Of a DNA stretch of 64,000 nucleotides, positions 48,605 through 57,964 are shown in pieces. Numbering within the stretch: position 1 is the first letter of the stretch; each line of letters begins with the position of its first letter. Position numbers and translations under genes: made by a program. The DNA is from Streptomyces eurythermus (GTDB taxonomy: Bacteria; Actinomycetota; Actinomycetes; Streptomycetales; Streptomycetaceae). The DNA lies in contig NZ_BMSK01000017.1 of assembly GCF_014649115.1 (NCBI RefSeq), forward strand, positions 1 through 64,000, written 5' to 3'. Under the pieces are notes generated by a model. It searched no databases and was not told the DNA's origin. It saw only the letters and a list, made by a program, of their open reading frames with translations.

Positions 48605-50659
48605 TCACCGACCGGCTCTTCCGCCGAGTTCCCAGTGCCACAGCACCTCGCAGAGCCGCTTGTACCCTTCGGCCAGGTGGCGGCGGTACGTGCTGTACGG
48701 CAGCCCGAGCCGTGCCGCGGCCGCTTCCTGGGTGGTCGCCGCCTTGCGCAGGTAAGTGGCGGCCAGAGCCCGGTGCTGCCTGCCCGACCGGGCATCCCGC
48801 TGCACCTCCCCCACCGCGCTCACCAAAGTCTGCCGCAGGGCTTCGGCCGGGTCCGGCTGTGCCGCCCAGCCGAACCGGGCGCTCAGCCGGCTGGAGAAGA
48901 GGGCGCTGCCGCGCAGGACGTCGGACCGGTGGAGATCCCGCAACGCCTGCCGTACGGCCGCGTCGAACTCCGCCTTCGTCAGGGGCTTGGCCGGCGCCCC
49001 CTGCGCCTCTGGTGCGGCGGGGACCTCGGTGAGCGCCCCCGGCTGCGTCCGGTCGAACCAGATCTCCAAGGGCGTCACCCGCCAGTCACAGGCGAAGGTG
49101 GTGAAGGTACGGCCCCGCTCCCACGGTGTACGGAACATCTCCTCGTGACCGAGGTGGTCCATCAACGGGCCCCACAACCGCGCGTCCGGCGAGGTGATGA
49201 ACGACCAGGCGAGGCCGCGGGACCGGATCCAGTCACCGCAGATGCGCAGTTGCATCAGGTGACCGACGCTCGATATCTCTCCGTAGGCTCCCGGGTAGAT
49301 CATGAACCGGCTGATCCGCAGGTGCTGATCGGGCAGCAGCGGCCCCCGCTGCGCCACACCGGCCCACATGTGTGCGACGACCGGGTCCAGGCTGCCTCCC
49401 ACCTGTGGATCGGTCAGCCGCAGCCACAACATGAAGGCGAGGAGTTCGCCCGTCTGGGCGCTGCGGTACATACGGAAGGCTTCGGGCTGCTCCTGGAGCC
49501 AGAAGCGGACGATGTCCGCGGAGTGAGGGCCTTCCGTCTCCAGGGTCATGCGGACCGCCTGCTCGTGGTCCTCCGGCCGCAGGGCGTCCTCGTAGGCGTC
49601 CCCCTCCCGGTCGATCTTCTTGAAATACGGCTCCATCGGCCCGTACCGCTTGAGGTAGGTGAGCGCGCGGATCGCGGTCATCGCCTCCGGCTCGGAGGCG
49701 GTCCTGGCCCGCTGGAGCAGATGGTGCCCGGTGCGCACGTGCATGCGTTCGTAGCTGTCCGGGTCCCGCCAGCGGAAGTCCTGGTCCAGGGCCTCGCTCA
49801 CCAGCTCGTGCAGGAACAGACCCTGACGTCCGTACTCGGCGAACGGCAGCGTCCGGAGCCAGGCGAACATCTCGGCCGCCCGGTCCTCCCCGAGCACGGC
49901 GCCCAACAGGGGCTCGGTCGTGGTGAGCGCGTGGGCGGCGGTCTCCAGGGCGAGCCGGTGGTCACGCGAGGGCAGCTCTCCCACGAGCGCGGACAGCAGC
50001 TCGGCGATCACGTCGGGGCCGGGGGCCCACCGCGCGCTGCCCACGGTACCGTTCTGTGCCACCGAGGCGGCCAGGCTCAGCGCGAGCGGATGACCGTCCG
50101 CGAACGCCAGGATGGCCTCCCGCCGTTCCGGAGCCACGTCACGCCGCTCCAGCAGTGCGGTGGCCGTGGGCCGGTCCAGTTTCCCGAGCGGAAGCACCTC
50201 CAGCAGCTCGCTCCAGGCCAGGTCGCACAGCCACTCGGCGCTCGGCGGACGCCGTCCCGCCACGACCACGACGGCGTCCTCGCGCAGACCGGGCAGGAAA
50301 CGGTCCCGCAGCCAGCCCTCCAGTCCCTGGCAACGCTCGAACCCGTCGATGAACAGCACGACCTCTGGACCTGTGACGGCGTCGGTCGTCTCGGCCAGGA
50401 AACCGGCCGGGGACGGGGTCACCCGGTGACCGTCCACCCAGACGATCCGGCGGCCGGACCGGCGTGCCTCGTCCTCGAACCGGCGCAGCAGCGTCGACTT
50501 GCCCACCCCGCCCGGCCCGTGGACGTACAGGACCGGACCCACGCCGTGGGCACCTTCCAGCGCGGCGCGGAAACGGTCCAGTTCCCCGGACCGTCCCACG
50601 AACGTCCTGTTCCGCGCGGTCCGCAGGCGGTTCGCCAGGCTTCCAGGGGCAGTTGTCAC
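48605..50659 (-). CDS. STAND-like ATPase with C-terminal helix-turn-helix (paralog of 61648)
   Basis: The 684-residue protein starts at a GTG with no ribosome site; TAAAAT lies ten bases upstream on this strand, so a leaderless mRNA is possible. The P-loop VHGPGGVGKSTLLRRF is near residue 47 and the Walker B strand VVLFIDGFERCQGLEGWL near 100; a helical region follows. The C-terminus holds a helix-turn-helix-like segment, TQEAAAARLGLPYSTYRRHL near residue 650. The full-length architecture matches the protein at 61648. It is probably a signal-dependent regulator; I do not recognise a named family. Confidence 0.8.
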   Translation of the reverse strand: MTTAPGSLANRLRTARNRTFVGRSGELDRFRAALEGAHGVGPVLYVHGPGGVGKSTLLRRFEDEARRSGRRIVWVDGHRVTPSPAGFLAETTDAVTGPEVVLFIDGFERCQGLEGWLRDRFLPGLREDAVVVVAGRRPPSAEWLCDLAWSELLEVLPLGKLDRPTATALLERRDVAPERREAILAFADGHPLALSLAASVAQNGTVGSARWAPGPDVIAELLSALVGELPSRDHRLALETAAHALTTTEPLLGAVLGEDRAAEMFAWLRTLPFAEYGRQGLFLHELVSEALDQDFRWRDPDSYERMHVRTGHHLLQRARTASEPEAMTAIRALTYLKRYGPMEPYFKKIDREGDAYEDALRPEDHEQAVRMTLETEGPHSADIVRFWLQEQPEAFRMYRSAQTGELLAFMLWLRLTDPQVGGSLDPVVAHMWAGVAQRGPLLPDQHLRISRFMIYPGAYGEISSVGHLMQLRICGDWIRSRGLAWSFITSPDARLWGPLMDHLGHEEMFRTPWERGRTFTTFACDWRVTPLEIWFDRTQPGALTEVPAAPEAQGAPAKPLTKAEFDAAVRQALRDLHRSDVLRGSALFSSRLSARFGWAAQPDPAEALRQTLVSAVGEVQRDARSGRQHRALAATYLRKAATTQEAAAARLGLPYSTYRRHLAEGYKRLCEVLWHWELGGRAGR

Positions 50660-50687
50660 CTACACATTTTAGAGACACCGGGTCCGC

Positions 50688-51350
50688 TCACGGTGATTCG
50701 CCGGTCTCATGACGGGCATAGCCGTTCCGCCACGCCCATGCGGCGATCTCCACGCGGTTGCGGGTCGCCAACTTGGCCTGGATGTTGGTCAGGTGCGTCT
50801 TCACGGTGCCCACGGTGATGCGAAGCGTCCCGGCGATCTCGGCGTTGGTCAGCCCTTGGGCCACCAGGCGAACCACATCCAGCTCGCGTGGTGAGAGGTC
50901 TGTTCCCCCGTCCGGCGCGGGAAGCGTCCGCATCATCCGCTCCAGCAGACGGACGGTGATGGAAGGGCTGATGAGCGAGTCGCCGGCCGCCGCCGCGCGT
51001 ACCGCCTCGACCAGGAGCCGCGGGCCGGCGTCCTTGAGGATGAAGCCGCAGGCTCCGGACCGCAGGGCCCGGGTGACGTACTCGTCGTCGTCGAAGGTGG
51101 TCACCATGACGACTCTCGGCACATGACGCGCCCCGGGCGGGGTCAGGGCCCGCAGGGCGTCGAGTCCGTCGAGGCGGGGCATGCGGATGTCCATGAGGAC
51201 GACGTCGGGGCGGTGGCGCGCGGCCAGGGCGACGGCCCGCACGCCGTCCTCGGCCTCGGCCACCACGGTGATGTCGTCCTCCACGGAAAGGATCATGGCC
51301 ATACCGGTGCGGACGATGGCCTGGTCGTCCACGATCATGGTGCGGATCAC
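50688..51350 (-). CDS. NarL/LuxR-type response regulator
   Basis: The GTG at 51350 overlaps the histidine-kinase stop by four bases. The 220-residue protein has a receiver domain (VDDQ near residue 8, phospho-Asp in VVLMDIRMPRLDG near 53, ILKDAG near 104) and a C-terminal LuxR helix-turn-helix (LSPRELDVVRLVAQGLTNAE near 150, then VGTVKTHLTNIQAKL). It is the partner of the preceding kinase. It lies 28 bp from the ATPase-HTH gene in the same direction and could be co-transcribed with it. Confidence 0.94.
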   Translation of the reverse strand: MIRTMIVDDQAIVRTGMAMILSVEDDITVVAEAEDGVRAVALAARHRPDVVLMDIRMPRLDGLDALRALTPPGARHVPRVVMVTTFDDDEYVTRALRSGACGFILKDAGPRLLVEAVRAAAAGDSLISPSITVRLLERMMRTLPAPDGGTDLSPRELDVVRLVAQGLTNAEIAGTLRITVGTVKTHLTNIQAKLATRNRVEIAAWAWRNGYARHETGESP

Positions 51351-52549
51351 GCGGCCTCCGCCCGGGGCAGCGGGGGAAGCAACGGCAGACGCGCGCGGAC
51401 CTGCCAGGTGCCGTCGCTCCCGGTACCGGCGCGCAGACTGCCTCCCGCGCTGGTCACCCTCTCCTTCAGGCCCGTGAGACCGTAGCCGGGCGGGGCCGTG
51501 GGCGGGGCCGCTCCGTCGTTGTCGACGAAGACGGCGACGTGCCGACGGCCTGCCTGTACCCGCACGGTCGCCGTGCGGCAGGCGGGAGCGTGCTTGCGGA
51601 TGTTGGTCAGGGCTTCCATCACCACCCGGTGGACGATGACGGCCACGTCCGCCGGAAGCCGCTCGGTGGGCCCGTCCTCGACGAGTCGCACGGACACACC
51701 GGTGGTCCCGAAGTTGGCCACCAGGGTGCGCACGGCGGCCATGCCTCCGTGCGGGGCGAGCGGGGCTCCGGGGTCGTCCGCCCGGAGCGCGCCGACCATG
51801 CGGCGCAGGGACACGAGTGCCTCCGCGCCGGTGTCCTCGATGCGCCGCAGGGCGGCCGGCACGAGGTCGGGCCGCTTGCCGGCGATGGCTCCGGCCCCCT
51901 GGGCCTGGACCACGATGCCCGTCACGTGGTGGGCGACGTAGTCGTGGAGGTCCCGGGCCAGCCGCACACGTTGTTCGAGGCGGACGCGGTACTCCCGTTG
52001 CCGCCGGTCGGCCGCGACGAGCCGGGCGGTCACCGCGGCGCCCGCCACGGCCACGGCGATCAGAGTCAAGACGAAGGCGACGACGACGCTGCCCTCGCGG
52101 ACCTCCACCGCGAGGGGGCGCGACACCACCGCGGTGATCAACGCCACCGTGCCCACCGCCGCGGGGGCGGCCGCACCGCGCCGGGCCGTGAACGCCAGGA
52201 CGATCAGCAGCGCGACCGGTTCGAAGGCGCCGTACGCCGTCGACGCGCCGGGACCCGCGCGCAGGTGCACCGCCGTGGTGAAGGCCAGCGACGCCACGGC
52301 GGCTGCCAGCCCCGACCAGGCCATGACCCGAGTTCTCACGCCACGCCGCGTGATGAGGGGCAGGGCGACCACGACGGCTGCCGCCGTCATCGCCGACAGA
52401 CCCAGCAACGGACCGGTGACCGGCTGACGGAAGGTCCCCCATCGCAGGTCCAGCCGCGCGGCGGCCACCGCGAGAAGGAGCAGGGCGGGCCACCGCAGTG
52501 CGGCCGCACCGCGCGGAAGGGCCGACGGCAGGGGGCGATCGAAGGGCAT
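51347..52549 (-). CDS. NarL-type (HisKA_3) sensor histidine kinase
   Basis: I use the ATG at 52549; 60 further upstream in-frame residues overlap the divergent promoter and are less likely. The 400-residue protein has about six membrane helices (1-185), the phospho-His box ARDLHDYVAHHVTGIVVQAQ near residue 205 and an ATPase domain with ALTNIRKHA, VFVDNDGA and GYGLTGLKERV. Kinases of this type lack a large sensor domain and sense through their membrane part. It is divergent from the VanZ gene. Confidence 0.92.
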   Translation of the reverse strand: MPFDRPLPSALPRGAAALRWPALLLLAVAAARLDLRWGTFRQPVTGPLLGLSAMTAAAVVVALPLITRRGVRTRVMAWSGLAAAVASLAFTTAVHLRAGPGASTAYGAFEPVALLIVLAFTARRGAAAPAAVGTVALITAVVSRPLAVEVREGSVVVAFVLTLIAVAVAGAAVTARLVAADRRQREYRVRLEQRVRLARDLHDYVAHHVTGIVVQAQGAGAIAGKRPDLVPAALRRIEDTGAEALVSLRRMVGALRADDPGAPLAPHGGMAAVRTLVANFGTTGVSVRLVEDGPTERLPADVAVIVHRVVMEALTNIRKHAPACRTATVRVQAGRRHVAVFVDNDGAAPPTAPPGYGLTGLKERVTSAGGSLRAGTGSDGTWQVRARLPLLPPLPRAEAA

Positions 52550-52698
52550 GCGGTGAAGGGTAGGACAGCCGGCTCGTCCCGCCCTCTGCCGAAAGTCGTA
52601 GCGATCGTCCGGAAGACCTGTCCTTCGCCGGATCCGCGCAGTGACCGTGTCCGGGAGGGTTGCCGCCGATACCCCGTCGGAACCGGAGCAGCCGATCC

Positions 52699-53298
52699 AT
52701 GAACGTGAACCTGACCATCGAAGCGACATACGTCCTGGTCCCCGCCCTCGCCGTCTTCCTCGGTGTGGCCGCCGTCCGCCACCGCCGTGCGCGGCCGGGC
52801 TGGACGGGCCGGCACGTGGTGCTGCGCACCACCGCGTGCCTCTACGCCATGGCCGTGCTGTCGATCACGGTCTTCCCCCTGGAGGTCACCTGGGGCAGGT
52901 ACGCCAACCAGATGCCGTGGACGAACCAGATCAACTACGTGCCCCTGATCACCGCCGACGTGACCGCGGTGCCCAACGTCCTGATGTTCGTGCCGCTGGG
53001 CGTCCTGCTGCCACTCCTCACGCGTGTGAACAGCACGGCCCGGGCCATCGGGGTGAGCGCGTCGGCGAGCCTGGGCATCGAGACGGCGCAGCTGCTGTCG
53101 TACGTGCTCTTCCACAACGGTCGCGCCGTCGACGTCAACGACCTGCTCGCCAACACCCTGGGCGGGCTGTTCGGCTACCTCCTGGTGCGCCTCGCCCTCG
53201 GCATGCCGTCGGTTCGCGAGCTGCTGCACGGCCACGCCCTGCCCCGGTCGGCCGTGGGCCGGCCGGCCGGGACGGCGGCCGTGTGCCAGGTGAGGTGA
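52699..53298 (+). CDS. VanZ-family membrane protein
   Basis: The ATG at 52699 has GGAGC upstream. The 199-residue protein has about five membrane helices and the VanZ pattern: INYVPLI, then NVLMFVPLGVLLPLL near residue 97, SLGIETAQLL near 130 and GRAVDVNDLLANTLGGLFGY near 143. VanZ proteins lower teicoplanin sensitivity by an unknown mechanism; most genomic copies have no shown role. It is divergent from the two-component kinase and may be under its control. Confidence 0.9.
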   Translation: MNVNLTIEATYVLVPALAVFLGVAAVRHRRARPGWTGRHVVLRTTACLYAMAVLSITVFPLEVTWGRYANQMPWTNQINYVPLITADVTAVPNVLMFVPLGVLLPLLTRVNSTARAIGVSASASLGIETAQLLSYVLFHNGRAVDVNDLLANTLGGLFGYLLVRLALGMPSVRELLHGHALPRSAVGRPAGTAAVCQVR

Positions 53299-53486
53299 CG
53301 GAGCACGCGCCGACGGGCCGGCACCGCCGGTGAACCCCGCCCGGCTCGTCACCGTTGTGGGGGACGGAGCGCCGGCGGCGGGTGGACCGTCGTGGGCCCG
53401 GACATCGGGCGTACGCCGAACGGGACAGGCACCGTCCCCGCCCGGCCAGGGACGCTCCCCCATCGACCACACGACTCGGAGGCGCC

Positions 53487-54386
53487 ATGACGCACTTCAC
53501 CGGCCGCCCGCTGCCCGTGCACCGGACCCTCGCGGCGATCACCGCGGCCGGGGCCACGCTGCTGTCCGCCGCAGCCGCCCCCTCCGCGTTCGCCGCGTCC
53601 ACGGCGGACGGCCCCAACTACGTCGCGCTCGGCGACTCCTACGCCTCCGGCGCCGGGCTGCCCAGCGTCACGGACGCCGAGTGCGACCGCACCACCGCCG
53701 GTTACGCCGCCGTCGTCTCCCGCACGTCGGCGGGCAAGGGCCGTACCTTCAAGAACGTCACCTGCACCGGAGCCACCACGGCCGCCCTGTGGAACACGCA
53801 GGGCTCCAAGCCCCCGCAGTTGAACGCCCTCACCCCCAACACCAAGCTCGTCACACTGACGTTGGGCGGAAACGACGTCGGCTTCACCAACGTGCTCACC
53901 ACCTGCGCGCTCGTGGCCTCCTCGGGCCCGGCCGGAAGCCCGTGCGAGAAGTACTTCACGGCCGGCGGCAGGGACGTGCTCGGTGAACGCATCAACACGG
54001 TCGAAGGCCGGGTCCGCGACGCCCTCACCGACATCAGGCGGCGCAGCCCCGACGCCAAGGTGATCGTGGTCGGCTACCCGGCCCTCTTCCCCGACAGCGG
54101 CGTCGGATGCGCCGGGGTTCCCTTCGCCAAGGGTGATTTCGTCTTCCTGCGCGACGTCACGAAGAAGCTCAACAGGGCGTTGCAGCGCCGGGCCACGGCC
54201 GGTGACAGGGCCGTGCGGTTCGCCGACACCTACGCGGTCACCGTTGGGCACGACATGTGCCAACCGCGCGACAGACGGTGGATCGAGTCCTTGAACCCGG
54301 GCGAGGACACCCTGGCGGCCCACCCCAACTCGGTCGGCCAGTTCGCGCTGGCGGCAGCCGCGTACGAGGCGATCCTCAAGCCGTAG
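53487..54386 (+). CDS. Secreted SGNH/GDSL lipase-esterase
   Basis: The ATG at 53487 has CGGAGG upstream. The 299-residue protein has a signal peptide of about 36 residues ending AFAAS. The SGNH blocks follow: nucleophile Ser in ALGDSYASGAG near residue 50, block III GGND near 129, and the acid/His pair in LAAHPNSVGQ near 280. Several cysteines suggest disulfides. It resembles Streptomyces secreted lipases/esterases that act on lipids outside the cell. It follows the VanZ gene by 188 bp and ends in a terminator. Confidence 0.92.
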   Translation: MTHFTGRPLPVHRTLAAITAAGATLLSAAAAPSAFAASTADGPNYVALGDSYASGAGLPSVTDAECDRTTAGYAAVVSRTSAGKGRTFKNVTCTGATTAALWNTQGSKPPQLNALTPNTKLVTLTLGGNDVGFTNVLTTCALVASSGPAGSPCEKYFTAGGRDVLGERINTVEGRVRDALTDIRRRSPDAKVIVVGYPALFPDSGVGCAGVPFAKGDFVFLRDVTKKLNRALQRRATAGDRAVRFADTYAVTVGHDMCQPRDRRWIESLNPGEDTLAAHPNSVGQFALAAAAYEAILKP

Positions 54387-54401
54387 CGCGCCCCGGCCTT
54401 G

Positions 54402-54425
54402 CCGTCGGCGGCCCCTCGCCGACGG
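54402..54425 (+). terminator. Terminator hairpin of the GDSL hydrolase gene
   Basis: CCGTCGGCG (54402-54410) and CGCCGACGG (54417-54425) form a perfect 9-bp stem with a six-base loop, 15 bp after the stop codon. It can serve the convergent SARP gene as well. Confidence 0.75.
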
Positions 54426-54520
54426 GACGCCTGTCGTCCTCAGCGGCAGACGGCGAAAATCACCAGACCGCGTTCCGAGAGGTCCGCCGAGGCGAACGCC
54501 GACTCCGCCTCGGTGCCCGC

Positions 54521-56371
54521 TCAGCGGCCCTCTCCCGTTCCGCCCCGCGGCGTCGCCAACGCCTGCGCCCTGGTGGCGTCCACGCGCAGGGCCCGGCGGC
54601 GCGCGGGGCTCAGTTCACCGAGCACCGCGTACCGGAGCACTCCTGCCGGAAAGCCGTAGCTCTGGCCGTCGTACGGGGAGTCCGCCCCGGACCAGGCGAG
54701 CAGCCGTACCGAGACCGCCTGGTCGGCCAGTCTCAACACCTCTTCGAGCGGCATCCGGGACAGCCGGGCCACCAGGCGCATGTCCGGCCGGTCACCGATC
54801 ACCGCCGCCCGCTCGACGACCTGCCGCGCGGCAGGCGGCAGTTCGGCGAGCCGGGCCCTGACGATGCCGCGGACGGCCGGCGGCACGGGGGCCCAGGGCC
54901 AGTCGGCGTGCAGTGCCGGCCCGAGGTGCCGGACATGCGTGAGCACCTGGCGCAGCAGGAAGGGATTCCCGCCGCTCAGTTCGTGCAGTCGGTGTGCGGC
55001 GTCCGTGGGCACGGGGCCGCTCGTGGTCGCGGACAGGACGCAGCGCACCGCGGCCTCCGTCAGAGGAGGGAGCGGCATCACGTCGGCACCCCGTCCCGCC
55101 AGTTCGGCCAGGAACCCTTCGGTGGCGGGCCCAGGCTCGTCCGTCACGGTGAACACCACCGCGAGCGGCGCCTCGGGCAGCTCCCGCGCGTAGGCGAGCA
55201 GCAGGTCCCGTACGTCGTTCGAGGCGAGGTGGACGTCCTCGACGACACACAGCATGGGCCTCGCGACGCCGACGTTCTCGGCGAGCTCTCCCAACCGATC
55301 ACCGAGCTGCCACAGTTGTCGGTGGGAGAACCGAGAGCCTGCACAACCGTGTTCGGCACACCGGATCCGCAGCACCTGCCAGCCGGCGCCGGAAGCCTGC
55401 CGTGCCGCCTCCTCGGCCAGTCGGGTCTTGCCCGCTCCCGGCTCCCCGGACACCACGGCCCAGCCGGCGCGGCCGGTGGCGGCCTTCCGCAACAGCTCGG
55501 ACAGCCGGGCGAGTTCGCGTTCCCGGCCCGGCAGGTGCGGCCGGGCGTCGGCCGACCGTTCCGAAGACACGCCGTGTGTGCCGAGCCGAGCATGACGAAA
55601 CGGCGGGCGCAGTGACACCGAGTCGTGCCGCAGAACGGCCATCTGCGTCTCACGCAGACCGGGCCCCGGATCGAGCCCCAGGTCACGGGCCAGAAGGGCA
55701 CGCACCTCTGCATAGCGGCGCAGCGCCTCGGCGGGCCGGTCCGCGAAATACAGGGCTCGCATGAGCACGACCCAGGATGCCTCGCGCAGGGGATCCCGTT
55801 CGACGAGCCGTTCCGCGCTCGTGATCGCCTCGTTGATCCGGCCTTCCTGGAGCAGCAGATCGGCTCGCAGTTCCTCGGCCGACAGCTTCAGGGCCTGGAG
55901 CCGTCCGCTCTCACCCTCCACGAAGTGGTGGTCGCGGGCGTCGACGAGCGGAGTCCCCCGCCACATGGCCAACCCGTGCTCGACCTCCTGAAGGGCCTCA
56001 CCGGCGCGGCCTGTGTCCGCCAGCGCCTGTGCCTGCCGCACGGACCGTTCGAAACGCACAGAGTCCAGTAGCTCGGGCGGGAAGGCCAGGGCGTATCCGG
56101 TGGGGGTGGTGCGGAGCACTTGAGGCTGCTTTCGCCGCCCACGGCCGGGTTCCAGAGCGGCGCGCAGTCTGCTGATGTGCGCGTGGACGGAGGAAACGGC
56201 GCTGGGCGGAGGACGGCCGTTCCAGAGATCGTCACAGAGACGTTCGACTCCGACGGTGCGACCGTTCTCCAGAAGCAGCCTCAGGAGCAGGGCACGCCGC
56301 TTGGGCGGTCCCAGACCGATCACCTCGCTGTTCCGCCGCACTTCCAGAGGACCCAGCAAACGAAATTCCAC
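54521..56371 (-). CDS. SARP-type (BTAD) regulator with ATPase domain
   Basis: The GTG at 56371 has GAGAGG upstream. The 616-residue protein begins with an OmpR-like DNA-binding domain (VGVERLCDDLWNGRPPPSAV, near residue 40). A bacterial transcriptional activation domain follows at about 95-250 (RALYFADRPAEALRRYAEVR). An AAA/NB-ARC ATPase domain has its P-loop in VVSGEPGAGKTRLAEEA near 315 and CVVEDVHLAS near 375. The C-terminal TPR region of AfsR is missing, so this is a medium-sized SARP. SARPs activate antibiotic and other gene clusters. No biosynthetic cluster is nearby. Confidence 0.92.
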   Translation of the reverse strand: MEFRLLGPLEVRRNSEVIGLGPPKRRALLLRLLLENGRTVGVERLCDDLWNGRPPPSAVSSVHAHISRLRAALEPGRGRRKQPQVLRTTPTGYALAFPPELLDSVRFERSVRQAQALADTGRAGEALQEVEHGLAMWRGTPLVDARDHHFVEGESGRLQALKLSAEELRADLLLQEGRINEAITSAERLVERDPLREASWVVLMRALYFADRPAEALRRYAEVRALLARDLGLDPGPGLRETQMAVLRHDSVSLRPPFRHARLGTHGVSSERSADARPHLPGRERELARLSELLRKAATGRAGWAVVSGEPGAGKTRLAEEAARQASGAGWQVLRIRCAEHGCAGSRFSHRQLWQLGDRLGELAENVGVARPMLCVVEDVHLASNDVRDLLLAYARELPEAPLAVVFTVTDEPGPATEGFLAELAGRGADVMPLPPLTEAAVRCVLSATTSGPVPTDAAHRLHELSGGNPFLLRQVLTHVRHLGPALHADWPWAPVPPAVRGIVRARLAELPPAARQVVERAAVIGDRPDMRLVARLSRMPLEEVLRLADQAVSVRLLAWSGADSPYDGQSYGFPAGVLRYAVLGELSPARRRALRVDATRAQALATPRGGTGEGR

Positions 56372-56759
56372 GGCGACACCTCTCTCGCATCGGTGTCACC
56401 CTCACCCGCTCATGTGCTCACTCGACAGTCCGAACGCTGCTCATCACCGGCTCGGCACTGCTCACCGCCGTATCGCTTCCGTTCATCCGGGGCCCGGTCA
56501 CCCCACCGGCTCTCCGACCGGCCTACAGCGCCTGTGCCCTTTCTACGAGGAGTGGCCACCGCCGGTTCATCCCGCAGTAACCGAACCGGATGGCCAAGCC
56601 CATCGTCGCAAGCGGGGAGGCGGGCGGACGGCCGCACACAGGGCCTGCCCGTACGCGGTGACACTCCGGCAAGAGGACGACAAGACCCCGGCAAGGAGAC
56701 CCGCCGACGCTGGCGCTGCCACCGGCGAAGGACGCGGTGGGAGTCAGTGGGGAGAGGGC
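56372..56759. other. Divergent intergenic region between SARP and ECF sigma genes
   Basis: This 388-bp region contains the promoters of both divergent genes. An open frame runs through it on the plus strand into the sigma gene, but no codons upstream of 56760 resemble a sigma factor. I found no strong palindrome or RNA. Confidence 0.5.
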
Positions 56760-57290
56760 ATGGGGGCCACCAGCGTCGAATCGGAGTGCGAGCGCTTCAT
56801 CCGCGTGATCTACGACGAGCACGGCGACGCGCTCAGACGCTTCGCGGCAAGGCTGCTGGGCGAAGACTGGATCAAGGCGGAGGACATCCTCCAGGAGGCC
56901 GCGATCCGCGCCTGGCGGCACACCGGCCTGCTGGCGCGACAGGGGAAGGACGGGGTCCGGCCGTGGCTGTTCACCGTCGTGCGCAACCTGGTGACCGACG
57001 AGCATCGGGCGCGCCTCGTCCGTCCTGTCAGCGCCTGCACCGTCGACGAACTCGTCATCCCGGTCGACGACGGCATCGAACGGGCCCTCACGCGTCACGT
57101 CGTGCGCGACACCTTGAACGACCTGACACCTCAGCAACGGCAGATCCTGCACCACACGTATTTCCATGGCCGCAGCGTCGCCGAGACGGCACAGGTACTC
57201 GGAATCGCCCAGGGAACCGTCAAATCACGTACCTATTACGCGTTGCGGGCACTCAAGTCGGCCCTGCACAACCGCGGTGTCCGGTTCTGA
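56760..57290 (+). CDS. ECF RNA polymerase sigma factor
   Basis: The ATG at 56760 has GGGGAGAGGG upstream. The 176-residue protein has sigma region 2 (FIRVIYDEHGDALRRFAARL near residue 13, then DILQEAAIRAWRH, RPWLFTVVRNLVTDEHRAR) and region 4 (LNDLTPQQRQILHHTYFHGR near 125, then GIAQGTVKSRTYYALRAL). No anti-sigma gene lies next to it; the thioesterase downstream is convergent. It could be controlled by transcription or by a distant anti-sigma factor. It is divergent from the SARP gene. Confidence 0.92.
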   Translation: MGATSVESECERFIRVIYDEHGDALRRFAARLLGEDWIKAEDILQEAAIRAWRHTGLLARQGKDGVRPWLFTVVRNLVTDEHRARLVRPVSACTVDELVIPVDDGIERALTRHVVRDTLNDLTPQQRQILHHTYFHGRSVAETAQVLGIAQGTVKSRTYYALRALKSALHNRGVRF

Positions 57291-57346
57291 GACGCCTGAA
57301 CCTCCCCGCGTGTGACCCGCCGGCGCCGGCCTCCTGCCGAGCCGGC

Positions 57347-57790
57347 TCAGTCCTTCCGCGGCGCCGTGATCGTGCGCGCGACGTCGCGGGCGCGGTCGGA
57401 CCACGGCGTGGGCAGCAAGGTGCTCTGGTCGAGGCGGACGGCGGTGCGGGTGCCGTGCGCGTACGTCGTCCCTCCGTCGGCGGAGCAGACCCGGTAACCG
57501 GCCGTGGCCGAAGTGGTGCCGAGACGGTCGATCCACAGGTCGACGGCGTAGGTCCCGGGCGCGGACAGGGGGGCGTCGTAGGTGATGGTGAAGGCCTTGA
57601 CGACGTTGAACGCGTCGTTCTCCAGACCGTTCGAGCCGCCGAACCCCTGCGCGTACCAGAATGCCGTCCAGGCACGCTCGACCAACACCTGGTAGCGGCT
57701 GTTGTGCAGCAGCCTCATGGCGTCGAGCTCGTCGAAATGGACCTCGACCGGAACGAGCACTCCGGCGGCGGGCGTGGCGACAGAACTCAC
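57347..57790 (-). CDS. Acyl-CoA thioesterase, hotdog (4HBT) fold
   Basis: The GTG at 57790 has TGGAGG upstream, removing 17 residues. The 147-residue protein has the 4HBT pattern: VEVHFDELDAMRLLHNSRY near residue 16, in which the Asp-Ala-Met region corresponds to the catalytic D-x-x-x-x-x-x-N-x-x-Y, then FTITYDAPLSAPG near 65 and SADGGTTYAHGTRTAVRLD. It should hydrolyse acyl-CoA or acyl-carrier thioesters. No acyl-metabolism partner is adjacent. Confidence 0.88.
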   Translation of the reverse strand: MSSVATPAAGVLVPVEVHFDELDAMRLLHNSRYQVLVERAWTAFWYAQGFGGSNGLENDAFNVVKAFTITYDAPLSAPGTYAVDLWIDRLGTTSATAGYRVCSADGGTTYAHGTRTAVRLDQSTLLPTPWSDRARDVARTITAPRKD

Positions 57791-57964
57791 AATGATCCTC
57801 CAACAGCGTGTACGAGGCGGTGCCTGTGTCATCCCGGACAACGGTGAACCAGGACATGCCGTTCACCGAAGCGGTCGCGAGAACGGCAGGCGCTCCCTGG
57901 ATGAACCGACCGCGCCGGCTCGCCGTTGAAGGCGGTGAGCAACCCGGAAAGGAAATCAGTCACC

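Noticed and set aside
54521..57290. SARP and ECF genes as markers of a biosynthetic gene cluster
   Set aside because: No PKS, NRPS, terpene or RiPP gene lies in the window, and the neighbouring genes are unrelated single enzymes.
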